Assembly: GCA_910577105.1 (NCBI GenBank)
Contig: CAJTMB010000035.1
Location: 1-27,808 of the forward strand
Length of the DNA: 27,808 nt
Reading direction: 5' to 3'
Origin: an uncultured Lachnospiraceae bacterium
Lineage (GTDB): Bacteria > Bacillota > Clostridia > Lachnospirales > Lachnospiraceae
Every line of letters starts with the position of its first letter. Positions within the stretch are counted from its first letter, which is position 1. Below the pieces are notes generated by a model. That model made no database searches. It saw only the letters and a program-made list of their open reading frames with translations, and was not told the DNA's origin. A program made the translations under genes and the position numbers. Shown here piece after piece: positions 1-6,231 of the stretch.

Positions 1-147
1 GGAATCAGGTGCTTTCTATTTATTTTATTTTCCTACAAAAACTTTACCCTAGCTTAATCAGGAACAAATCTACCCTCTGGTAATGCTTTGCATGACATAA
101 ATATATACCTGTCACAATCTCTTCCCCGGAAATTACCGAAACTCAAG

Positions 148-176
148 TTCCCCCAAAAAGAAATGTATGGTATAAT
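148..176 (+). promoter_or_regulatory. Extended -10 promoter for the GNAT gene
   Basis: A perfect TATAAT at 171-176 is preceded by TGG, giving an extended -10 element. The hexamer 17 bases upstream (TTCCCC, 148-153) is a poor -35, which extended -10 promoters tolerate. The same -10 context recurs upstream of the hybrid kinase at 16517-16522. Transcription would start near 183. Confidence 0.45.
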
Positions 177-205
177 GTCCACGTAAGCAATGAACGGTGC
201 CAAAA
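165..205 (+). repeat. 41-bp promoter-leader repeat, copy 1
   Basis: Bases 165-205 match 16511-16551 at 37 of 41 positions without gaps. The shared block contains the TATAAT box and the next ~29 bases, including GTCCACGTAAGCAAT and GTGCCAAAA. Similarity ends sharply after the AAAA. It would form the -10 region and the first ~23 bases of the mRNA for both downstream genes. Confidence 0.7.
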
Positions 206-304
206 TGCAATCTGACAAAACGACAGCTTGCTGGCGGTTTTGTCAAATTGCATTTTGATAGGGCGAATGCCCGTGAATTCGGAAAACCACCGGTTTTCCG
301 AATT
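202..304. repeat. Three consecutive hairpins in the GNAT leader
   Basis: Three inverted repeats follow one another. The first has 20-base arms 202-221 and 237-256 with one mismatch and a 15-base loop that can itself pair. The second is GGGC/GCCC at 261-264 and 269-272. The third has perfect 13-base arms 276-288 and 292-304 with loop ACC. None is followed by a T-run, so they are not ordinary terminators. They lie between the predicted transcription start and the ribosome site, so they would fold in the mRNA leader. Function unknown. Confidence 0.65.
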
Positions 305-312
305 TGCACAGA

Positions 313-359
313 ATGAATGAAATACATAATATGAATGAAATACATAGGATGAATGAAAT
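313..359 (+). repeat. 18-bp tandem repeat, about 2.6 copies
   Basis: Units at 313-330, 331-348 and partial 349-359 share ATGAATGAAATACATA followed by AT or GG. The two full units differ only in the last two bases. The array ends about 40 bases before the ribosome site of the GNAT gene, so its copy number would alter leader length. Confidence 0.75.
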
Positions 360-411
360 CCCCAGTTTTGAATAAATAACCCAGTCGATGAGAGAGAAGG
401 GAGAAAGTATT

Positions 412-1440
412 TTGAAACATTTAGGTACAAAAAAATTACAGACAAGCCGACTGATTCTCAGGCCTTTTCGGTTGGAGGATGAAGGCTCCGTGTTCCGAAA
501 CTGGGCATCTGATGAGGAAGTGACGAAATTCCTCACCTGGCCTACGCATAAAAGTGTGGAAATTACGCATATGGTTCTGGAAAGCTGGGAGAAAGAGAAT
601 GAAAATCCCGAAAATTATCAATGGGCAATCGAATTAAAAGAACTGGGGGAGCCTATCGGTTCCATCAGTGTCGTGAAAACAGATGACAGGACAAAATCTG
701 CAGACATCGGTTTCTGTATCGGAAAAAGCTGGTGGGGGCAGGGCATCACGGCAGAAGCTTTGAAGGCTGTAATGGCTTTTCTGTTTGACGAAGTGGGAAT
801 GAACTGTATTAGGGCCTGCCATGATGTGCACAATCCCAATTCCGGCAGGGTTATGAAAAAGTGCGGTATGACTCTTGAGGGAATCCGGAGGGCGGCCGGA
901 GTGAATAATCAGGGGGTGTGCGATGAAGTCTGGTACGCCATCCTGAAAAAAGAATATGAAACCATGCAGGATGGCAAAAGTACAGTCAGGCAGTTAACGG
1001 AACAATCCCAGAAGGAAAAAATATCCAGAATGATACTTGAAGCATTACCGGACTGGTTCGGCATCCCGGAGGCAAGGGAGGAATATATACAGGAAAGTAA
1101 AGAGCAGTTGTTTTTTGCCGTCTATGATGAAGAAAAGCCGATAGGCTTCCTTTGCCTGAAGGAAACCGGAAAAGCTACGATGGAACTTGCCGTGATGGGG
1201 GTGAGAAAAGAATATCACCGCCGGGGTATTGGCAGGGATTTATTTCTTGCAGCAAAAAAATGCGCAGTTGACAGAGGATATTCCTTTTTACAGGTTAAAA
1301 CGGTACAGATGGGATATTATAAGGAATATGATGACACAAACCGGTTTTACCTAAGCATGGGTTTTCAGGAACTGGAAGTATTCCCTACACTTTGGGGAAA
1401 AGAAAATCCGTGTCAGATTTATGTGATGAAATTAGCATGA
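412..1440 (+). CDS. Double-domain GNAT family N-acetyltransferase
   Basis: This 342-residue protein is a fusion of two acetyl-CoA-dependent GNAT domains. Residues ~8-175 resemble RimJ/RimL-type acetyltransferases: an RLILRPF opening, acetyl-CoA loop WWGQG at 107-111 and the NPNSGRVMKKCGM segment. Residues ~200-342 form a second GNAT domain with RRGIGR at 270-275 and a FYLSMGF core near the C-terminus. Start: TTG at 412 sits 7 bases after GGGAGA, whereas the in-frame ATG at 388 has no ribosome site, so 412 is preferred. The substrates cannot be read from sequence; RimJ/RimL relatives modify protein N-termini or small amines. The gene stands alone between two palindrome-rich regions and has its own promoter and long structured leader. 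Confidence 0.85.
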   Translation: MKHLGTKKLQTSRLILRPFRLEDEGSVFRNWASDEEVTKFLTWPTHKSVEITHMVLESWEKENENPENYQWAIELKELGEPIGSISVVKTDDRTKSADIGFCIGKSWWGQGITAEALKAVMAFLFDEVGMNCIRACHDVHNPNSGRVMKKCGMTLEGIRRAAGVNNQGVCDEVWYAILKKEYETMQDGKSTVRQLTEQSQKEKISRMILEALPDWFGIPEAREEYIQESKEQLFFAVYDEEKPIGFLCLKETGKATMELAVMGVRKEYHRRGIGRDLFLAAKKCAVDRGYSFLQVKTVQMGYYKEYDDTNRFYLSMGFQELEVFPTLWGKENPCQIYVMKLA

Positions 1441-1525
1441 AAAGTACTTCTAATAGCTCATGCCAAAGGGTATTTCTCATTGGAGCTTTAGCTCTGTGGG
1501 ATTATGTGTTGCAGCGAAGCTGTAA

Positions 1526-1541
1526 CATGGCGGTTAGCGTG
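1526..1541 (+). repeat. 16-bp direct repeat, left copy
   Basis: CATGGCGGTTAGCGTG at 1526-1541 is repeated exactly at 1677-1692. The two copies bracket a 135-base stretch made almost wholly of hairpins. A partial inverted copy of the same box lies at 1611-1619. Confidence 0.7.
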
Positions 1542-1619
1542 AGAAGAACTTCTAACTGCCTTTGGCAGTTTTCGCTTGCAGCAAAGGCTGCTTCGCGAAG
1601 AAGTTCTATGTCTCACGCT
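1536..1619. other. Three-way-junction palindromic element
   Basis: Two adjoining 9-base left arms, 1536-1544 and 1545-1553, pair perfectly with 1611-1619 and 1599-1607; a 3-base bulge (1608-1610) separates the right arms. The stem encloses two hairpins. One is 1554-1560/1564-1570 (AACTGCC, loop TTT). The other is 1571-1599, with outer TTCGC/GCGAA and inner GCAGC/GCTGC pairings. The result is a cruciform-like or three-way-junction fold on either strand, not a terminator. It lies in the 286-base gap between the acetyltransferase and the MATE pump, which holds no supported gene. Upstream of it are two further small hairpins (1483-1494 and 1508-1526). Confidence 0.6.
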
Positions 1620-1620
1620 G

Positions 1621-1677
1621 GAGAATGCCTAAAATGCGGCATTCTCATCTGGATTTGGGATTCCGCAGAGCGGAATC
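1621..1677. other. Two perfect hairpins in the palindromic island
   Basis: GAGAATGCC at 1621-1629 pairs with 1638-1646 (9 bases). GATTCCGC at 1659-1666 pairs with 1670-1677 (8 bases, loop AGA). Neither is followed by a T-tract. They continue the hairpin series begun upstream and end against the right-hand copy of the 16-base direct repeat. Confidence 0.6.
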
Positions 1678-1692
1678 ATGGCGGTTAGCGTG
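1677..1692 (+). repeat. 16-bp direct repeat, right copy
   Basis: Exact second copy of the 1526-1541 box. It lies just upstream of a TATAAT box (1699-1704) that may serve the MATE gene. Confidence 0.7.
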
Positions 1693-1698
1693 GAAATT

Positions 1699-1704
1699 TA
1701 TAAT
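1699..1704 (+). promoter_or_regulatory. Possible -10 box for the MATE gene
   Basis: TATAAT at 1699-1704 lies 12 bases before the ribosome site of the MATE gene. No good -35 hexamer is present 16-18 bases upstream, where the right copy of the direct repeat lies, and there is no TG extension. The call rests on the -10 match alone. Confidence 0.3.
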
Positions 1705-1726
1705 TTAGACAGATACGGGAGCAGAT

Positions 1727-3157
1727 ATGGCACATATACATACTCTTTTACATAAAAAAAATAATGCATCTTATACAAAAGACATGACGCAGGGCAATCC
1801 GTATGCGCTGATGACGGCATTTGCGTTTCCGGTTTTTTTAAGCCAGGTATTCCAGCAGCTTTATAACACGGCGGATTCCCTTATTGTCGGGAGGGTGCTG
1901 GGTACGAATGCACTGGCGGCGGTGTCCTCTTCGGGAACGCTGATTTTTTTGCTCACCAGTTTTTTTATCGGTATTGCCATGGGGGGCGGTATAGTAATAT
2001 CAAGGGATTTCGGCGCAGGCAATAAAGAACAGGTATCCCGTGCCATCCATACCATCATTGCATTCGGTGTGGCATGCGGCGTATTTCTTACCGTGTTTGG
2101 AGTGGTTTTTACGCCTGTGTTTCTGGAATGGATGCAGACGGATGCGGAGGTAATGCCGGAGGCGGTAGAGTATTTCAGGTTCTATTTTCTGGGTTCTCTT
2201 GCAATGGTAATGTATAATATCTGCCGCAGTATCATGAATGCGCTGGGGGACAGCAGGCGCCCCCTTTACTATCTGATTTTTTCTTCTTTATTAAACGTAG
2301 GTCTTGATGTATTGTTTCTTGCCGTTTTTCATTGGGGAGTCTGGGCTGCGGCCATTGCAACGGTCATTTCCCAGGCGGCAAGTGTCGGACTCTGCATGTT
2401 GCATCTTTTCAAAAAAGGAAGCCTTTATACGGTAGAACTGAGAAAAATCCGTTTTCACAAGGACCTGCTGCTTGAAATTATCCGTTACGGACTTCCCTCC
2501 GGTGTGCAGAATTCCGTGATTGGTTTTGCCAATGTGATTGTACAGTCCCAGATTAATTCCTTTGGCAGGCTCGCAATGGCAGCTTACGGTGTCCATGCAA
2601 AAATAGAGGGATTTGCCTTTCTGCCGATTACCAGTTTTAACATGGCAAGTACCACCTTCATCAGTCAGAACCTTGGGGCAAAGCAGTACGGGCGTGCAAA
2701 AAAAGGGGCACGTTTCAGTATCCTGGCCGCAGTGCTTCTGGCAGAGGCCATCGGGGTATGTTATTACTTGTCTGCGCCGCATATGATTAGGCTGTTTGAC
2801 AATGCGCCGGGCGTTGTCGCCTTGGGGATGCAGCAGGCCAGAACGGTTTCCCTGTTTTATTTCCTGCTTGCATTTTCCCACTCCGTAGCCGCCGTCTGCC
2901 GTGGGGCAGGGAAAGCGTTTGTGCCTATGTGCATCATGCTCTCCGTCTGGTGCGTGCTGCGGATTGCCTATATCCTGATTGTCATGGAGTTTACGGGGGA
3001 AATCGGATACATTTATTGGGCATACCCCCTCACATGGGCAATCAGTTCCTTGATTTATCTGATATATTATTTGTGTGCCGACTGGGTGCATGGCTTTGAA
3101 AAATCTGAATACAGAAACTTAAAAGCCCCTATGGACGGAAGGAAAAAGACAGTGTAA
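1727..3157 (+). CDS. MATE family multidrug/sodium antiporter
   Basis: This 476-residue integral membrane protein has two MatE repeats and about twelve hydrophobic segments, the usual size and layout of MATE exporters. The first repeat begins near residue 25 (PYALMTAFAFPVFLSQVFQQ), with the family-like stretch LYNTADSLIVGRVLG and a glycine-rich IAMGGG segment. The second repeat begins near residue 240 (LRYGLPSGVQNSVIG-like). MATE proteins expel cationic drugs and metabolites using a sodium or proton gradient. Start: ATG 1727 lies 5 bases after GGGAG. A hydrophilic N-terminal tail of about 20 residues precedes the first helix. The substrate is unknown. Confidence 0.92.
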   Translation: MAHIHTLLHKKNNASYTKDMTQGNPYALMTAFAFPVFLSQVFQQLYNTADSLIVGRVLGTNALAAVSSSGTLIFLLTSFFIGIAMGGGIVISRDFGAGNKEQVSRAIHTIIAFGVACGVFLTVFGVVFTPVFLEWMQTDAEVMPEAVEYFRFYFLGSLAMVMYNICRSIMNALGDSRRPLYYLIFSSLLNVGLDVLFLAVFHWGVWAAAIATVISQAASVGLCMLHLFKKGSLYTVELRKIRFHKDLLLEIIRYGLPSGVQNSVIGFANVIVQSQINSFGRLAMAAYGVHAKIEGFAFLPITSFNMASTTFISQNLGAKQYGRAKKGARFSILAAVLLAEAIGVCYYLSAPHMIRLFDNAPGVVALGMQQARTVSLFYFLLAFSHSVAAVCRGAGKAFVPMCIMLSVWCVLRIAYILIVMEFTGEIGYIYWAYPLTWAISSLIYLIYYLCADWVHGFEKSEYRNLKAPMDGRKKTV

Positions 3158-3191
3158 AATAAACATAAAAGAATAAAGAGGAGGTATTCAC

Positions 3192-3992
3192 ATGAGCTTT
3201 TTAAAAGGAAAGACCGCAATTATTACAGGAGCCGGAAGGGCTGTCCTCAGTGACGGCAGGTGCGGCTCCATCGGCTATGGCATAGCAACGGCTTATGCAA
3301 AAGAAGGGGCAAATCTGGTTATTACCGGCCGCAATGTAAAAAAACTGGAGGATGCAAAGGAAGAACTGGAGCGGTTGTACGGGATTCGGGTTTTGACGGT
3401 ACAGGCGGACGTAAATGCGGGGGCAGACAATGAAGCTGTTGTCACTGAAGTCGTGAAGCAGACGGTGGACACATTCGGGGGAATTGATGTGCTTATCAAC
3501 AATGCACAGGCATCCGCTTCCGGAGTGACGTTGGCAGAGCATACCACAGAGCAGTTTAACCTTGCCATGTATTCCGGGCTGTATGCGGCATTTTATTATA
3601 TGAAAGCATGTTATCCCTATCTGAAGGAGTCAAAGGGCGCCGTAATCAACTTTGCTTCCGGTGCGGGGTTGTTTGGCAATTACGGTCAGTGTGCTTATGC
3701 TGCCGCGAAAGAAGGTATCCGCGGATTGACACGCGTGGCGGCCACTGAGTGGGCAAAGGACGGCGTCAATGTCAATATTATCTGCCCGTTGGCATGGACG
3801 GCACAGCTGGAACAATTTGAAAAGGCATATCCGGATGCTTTTAAGGCAAACGTGAAGATGCCGCCCGCAGGTCATTACGGTGATGCGGAACAGGAAATCG
3901 GCCGGGTATGCGTGCAGCTTGCATCTCCCGATTTCAAGTACATGACAGGCGAAACCATTACGCTGGAAGGTGGAATGGGATTGAGGCCGTAA
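3192..3992 (+). CDS. Short-chain dehydrogenase/reductase (SDR)
   Basis: A cytoplasmic NAD(P)-dependent oxidoreductase of 266 residues, the normal length for a classical SDR. The Rossmann glycine motif starts at T12-G13 but carries an insertion of about ten residues (R16 to S26, including VLSDGRCGS) before IGYG. The NNA segment is present as NNAQ rather than NNAG. The catalytic residues are S156, Y169 and K173, with the usual 13-residue S-Y spacing. The C-terminus ends in the family-typical GG motif (LEGGMGLRP). A strong GAGGAGG ribosome site precedes ATG 3192. It lies 34 bases after the MATE gene and may be co-transcribed with it. Substrate unknown; fatty-acyl, sugar or steroid substrates are all possible for this fold. 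Confidence 0.9.
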   Translation: MSFLKGKTAIITGAGRAVLSDGRCGSIGYGIATAYAKEGANLVITGRNVKKLEDAKEELERLYGIRVLTVQADVNAGADNEAVVTEVVKQTVDTFGGIDVLINNAQASASGVTLAEHTTEQFNLAMYSGLYAAFYYMKACYPYLKESKGAVINFASGAGLFGNYGQCAYAAAKEGIRGLTRVAATEWAKDGVNVNIICPLAWTAQLEQFEKAYPDAFKANVKMPPAGHYGDAEQEIGRVCVQLASPDFKYMTGETITLEGGMGLRP

Positions 3993-4182
3993 ATGATGGG
4001 AAGACAGGATAATGCCGTATCGTGATTGCCAGGGACCTTTGAAAAACAGCTGGAAAAATGCGTGGTGGATGCATATCCGGACGAAAAATTTCATATTTTT
4101 ACTATCTGATGGAGCAAAAAAAACAGGCGTATACGGCATCTTGTATTTTTAAAAATTTGGATAAGAGAGGCGTACAGACAGG

Positions 4183-5661
4183 ATGAAACTGATAAAGGCA
4201 TTTGTATATTTTATACTCGGAATAATTGCACTTTTCTGCATTCTGGTTTTTGTATGTGCCTTTAATCCCGGAGTATCGGAGAAGGTAGCGGATTTTTTAT
4301 ACAGGGGAAAGAATGAAGAAGCCCTGTCTGCCGCGGCAGAAGACGCGGCTGGAACTCCGGCGCTTATCCTGCCCGGGGCAGGGAGTGATATACCCGGTGT
4401 GGCAGAGCCTGATGGTATTGTGGCAGTTATACATCCGGAGGGATATACCCCGCCTGCCCGTGAAGGGATAGTGATACCGGAGGCATTGGCCGGAAGAAAC
4501 GGTTATGAGCCAATCCGGGAAGAAAGTGAGCAGCTGGAAAAAGCAGCCGCAGAACTGATTAAAAATCAGTTGGGGTTTGGCAGCACCGGAGACGGACTTT
4601 CCTTTGATGAGCGGTTTTATCCGTATTATGCCATGCTGGATGAAGAGGGACAGCATCTTTACCGCCAGATTTATGCCAATGCGCAAGAATTATCGGTATC
4701 ATTTGTGCCGGTGGAGGAAGTGAATGCAGGAAAGCTTAGGAATGTATTCTGTGCCGTCTATAACGACCATCCGGAACTTTTCTGGCTGGATACGTCTTAC
4801 GCGTACAAATATACGCAGGACGGTGAATGTGTGGAGATTGATTTGCAGTTTAACCGCACGGCGCAGAATCTTGAGAGCGCTATGCAGGCATTTTCGGAAA
4901 ATGCCTCCCTGATTGTGTCGGCAGCGCAAAATCTGGAAAACGATTATGAAAAAGAAAAATATGTTCATGATGCCCTGATAGAAAAGGTTTCATATAATCT
5001 GGGGGCGGAGATGAACCAGAGCGCATACAGTGCGCTGGTAAACGGCCAGACGGTCTGTGCAGGTTATGCAAGGGCATTCCAGTATCTGTTGCAGCAGCTG
5101 GGAATCCCTTGCTACTACTGTACCGGCTTTGCAGGTGAAAGCCATGCGTGGAATATCACCATGCTGGAGGATGGCTATTATAATGTAGATACCACATGGG
5201 ATGATACGGACGGCGGGAATTATGATTATTTTAACAAAACGGATTCCGATTACCGAAGCACCCATATCCGGCAGGAGTTGTCCATCTATCTGCCGTCCTG
5301 TAACGGGCAGCGTTACAGGGAAGAAGAACATCCGGGGCAGGAGGCGGCAAACTTAAGAAGCCTTTCGGATATCGGGATGACGGAAGAAGGCATCCTATAC
5401 AGTCTTGAAGAGTATTATGATGACTGTTACAATCAGATTGTCACCGGAGGAAACGGTGAATTCACTTTTTATAATGTGGTGGACGGTGATGTTCTGTTGC
5501 AGCAGTGTGATACGGCGTACAGGACGGATGCTTATATACAGGGCTATATGGAGGCCGCAGTGCTTGCTGTGGGGGCAAAAAACTGGGAAATTTATTTTGA
5601 TGTGGAAGCGCTGGAAGGACACAGATATCTCATTGTCCATAATGTTTCGGTCAGTCCTTGA
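4183..5661 (+). CDS. Membrane-anchored transglutaminase-like protein
   Basis: The 492-residue product has one N-terminal hydrophobic helix (residues ~5-27, FVYFILGIIALFCILVFVCA) and no obvious cleavage site, so it is probably anchored with its bulk outside the cell. A low-complexity linker rich in Ala, Gly and Pro covers ~45-110. The core from ~150 to 350 matches transglutaminase-like cysteine hydrolases, with a visible triad C292 (GQTVCAGYARAF), H321 (ESHAWNI) and D336 (NVDTTWDD). Bacterial members act as peptidases, amidases or cross-linkers, often at the cell wall. The ~120-residue C-terminal part is not recognised. The 190 bases upstream hold no clear gene, and the ribosome site before ATG 4183 is modest. 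Confidence 0.85.
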   Translation: MKLIKAFVYFILGIIALFCILVFVCAFNPGVSEKVADFLYRGKNEEALSAAAEDAAGTPALILPGAGSDIPGVAEPDGIVAVIHPEGYTPPAREGIVIPEALAGRNGYEPIREESEQLEKAAAELIKNQLGFGSTGDGLSFDERFYPYYAMLDEEGQHLYRQIYANAQELSVSFVPVEEVNAGKLRNVFCAVYNDHPELFWLDTSYAYKYTQDGECVEIDLQFNRTAQNLESAMQAFSENASLIVSAAQNLENDYEKEKYVHDALIEKVSYNLGAEMNQSAYSALVNGQTVCAGYARAFQYLLQQLGIPCYYCTGFAGESHAWNITMLEDGYYNVDTTWDDTDGGNYDYFNKTDSDYRSTHIRQELSIYLPSCNGQRYREEEHPGQEAANLRSLSDIGMTEEGILYSLEEYYDDCYNQIVTGGNGEFTFYNVVDGDVLLQQCDTAYRTDAYIQGYMEAAVLAVGAKNWEIYFDVEALEGHRYLIVHNVSVSP

Positions 5662-5687
5662 CGGAGTCAATTTTATTGTGATAATAT
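5658..5687 (+). promoter_or_regulatory. Possible promoter for the HPt gene
   Basis: TTGACG (5658-5663), overlapping the stop codon of the transglutaminase gene, is followed after 18 bases by TAATAT (5682-5687). Matches to the vegetative consensus are 5/6 and 4/6. This would give a ~55-base leader before the HPt start. Confidence 0.35.
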
Positions 5688-5750
5688 ATAGGCATTGAAG
5701 TATGAATTTTTGTTCTTAAATTATAAGGCAGAAAGGGGAACAAACCAAAA

Positions 5751-6125
5751 ATGGATGAAAAGTTCAGGAAACAAATGGAGGAGAACGGTGCTGACGTGGA
5801 TACGACCCTGAAACGTTTTCTGGGAAAAGAAGAACTCTATCTGAGGTTTATCAAAAAATTTCAGGATGACAAAAATCTGGAAAACCTGTTGGAGCATTTT
5901 GCGAAAGGGGACTACGAAGGAGTCTTTGAAAGCGCCCATTCCCTGAAAGGTGTCGCAGGTAATCTTGGACTGAACCCGGTATATGATATTTCAGCACAGA
6001 TATGTGATTTGCTGAGAGGAAAGCAGGCTTCGGAAGTGGATACGGGGAAGCTTACAGAGTTAAAGGAGCAGCTTGAGGAAGCATACCGGCGTTTTATAAA
6101 TATCATAGGGGAAAACCAGTTGTAA
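5751..6125 (+). CDS. Stand-alone HPt (histidine phosphotransfer) protein
   Basis: A small cytoplasmic all-helical protein of 124 residues consisting of a single HPt domain. The phosphoacceptor is H63 in AHSLKGVAGNLGL, the classic H-x-L-K-G motif. HPt proteins carry phosphate from the receiver domain of a hybrid kinase to a final response regulator. It is the first gene of the signalling island. The hybrid kinase at 16618 has two receiver domains and no HPt, so this is a plausible intermediate for it (inference from context). ATG 5751 has an AGGGG site 12 bases upstream, slightly far. It ends 106 bases before the first HD-GYP gene, with a promoter between, so the two may be separate transcription units. 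Confidence 0.9.
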   Translation: MDEKFRKQMEENGADVDTTLKRFLGKEELYLRFIKKFQDDKNLENLLEHFAKGDYEGVFESAHSLKGVAGNLGLNPVYDISAQICDLLRGKQASEVDTGKLTELKEQLEEAYRRFINIIGENQL

Positions 6126-6162
6126 ACAGGAAACCAGACAGGAAATTGTAAACAGGAAACCA
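6121..6162 (+). repeat. Short direct repeat upstream of the HD-GYP promoter
   Basis: TGTAAACAGGAAACCA occurs at 6121-6136 and again at 6147-6162 (26-base period). The first copy overlaps the HPt stop codon and the second ends one base before the -35 box at 6164. A regulator binding two sites there would be well placed, but the repeat may also be a slip duplication. Confidence 0.7.
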
Positions 6163-6163
6163 A

Positions 6164-6192
6164 TTGACATTTAATCAGAATAATGGTAATTT
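6164..6192 (+). promoter_or_regulatory. Promoter for the REC-HD-GYP gene
   Basis: A perfect -35 TTGACA (6164-6169) is separated by 17 bases from TAATTT (6187-6192), which is preceded by TGG as an extended -10. The same spacing and -10 context (ATGG-TAATTT) recur in the minus-strand promoter at 27603-27631. Confidence 0.5.
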
Positions 6193-6231
6193 AAAGTATA
6201 AAGGAAATTACCAAAAGGATGAGGAGAGACC

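Larger units (their letters stand above)
1..411. other. Left-edge non-coding region
   Basis: No gene is supported here. Bases 1-147 are AT-rich without a convincing reading frame. From about 148 there is a promoter, a promoter-leader repeat shared with 16511-16551, three consecutive hairpins (202-304) and an 18-base tandem repeat (313-359). Together these would form a 5' leader of roughly 230 bases for the acetyltransferase gene that follows. The minus-strand open frames in this stretch are explained by the repeats. Confidence 0.6.

Noticed and set aside
313..359. CRISPR array
   Set aside because: The units are contiguous tandem copies without spacers and number fewer than three.
388..411. 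ATG 388 as the start of the acetyltransferase
   Set aside because: No ribosome site precedes it, while GGGAGA lies 7 bases before the in-frame TTG at 412, which also matches where GNAT proteins usually begin.
1392..1688. 98-codon plus-strand frame after the acetyltransferase
   Set aside because: It begins inside the acetyltransferase in another frame and runs through the palindromic island; no family resemblance and no ribosome site.
2291..3091. 266-codon minus-strand frame
   Set aside because: It lies wholly antisense to the well-supported MATE gene and its translation shows no domain pattern.
3993..4182. Possible gene remnant between the SDR and the transglutaminase
   Set aside because: A stretch near 4028-4108 reads FEKQLEKCVVDAYPDEKFHI in one frame, which is protein-like, but it is short, starts after a stop and matches nothing I recognise.
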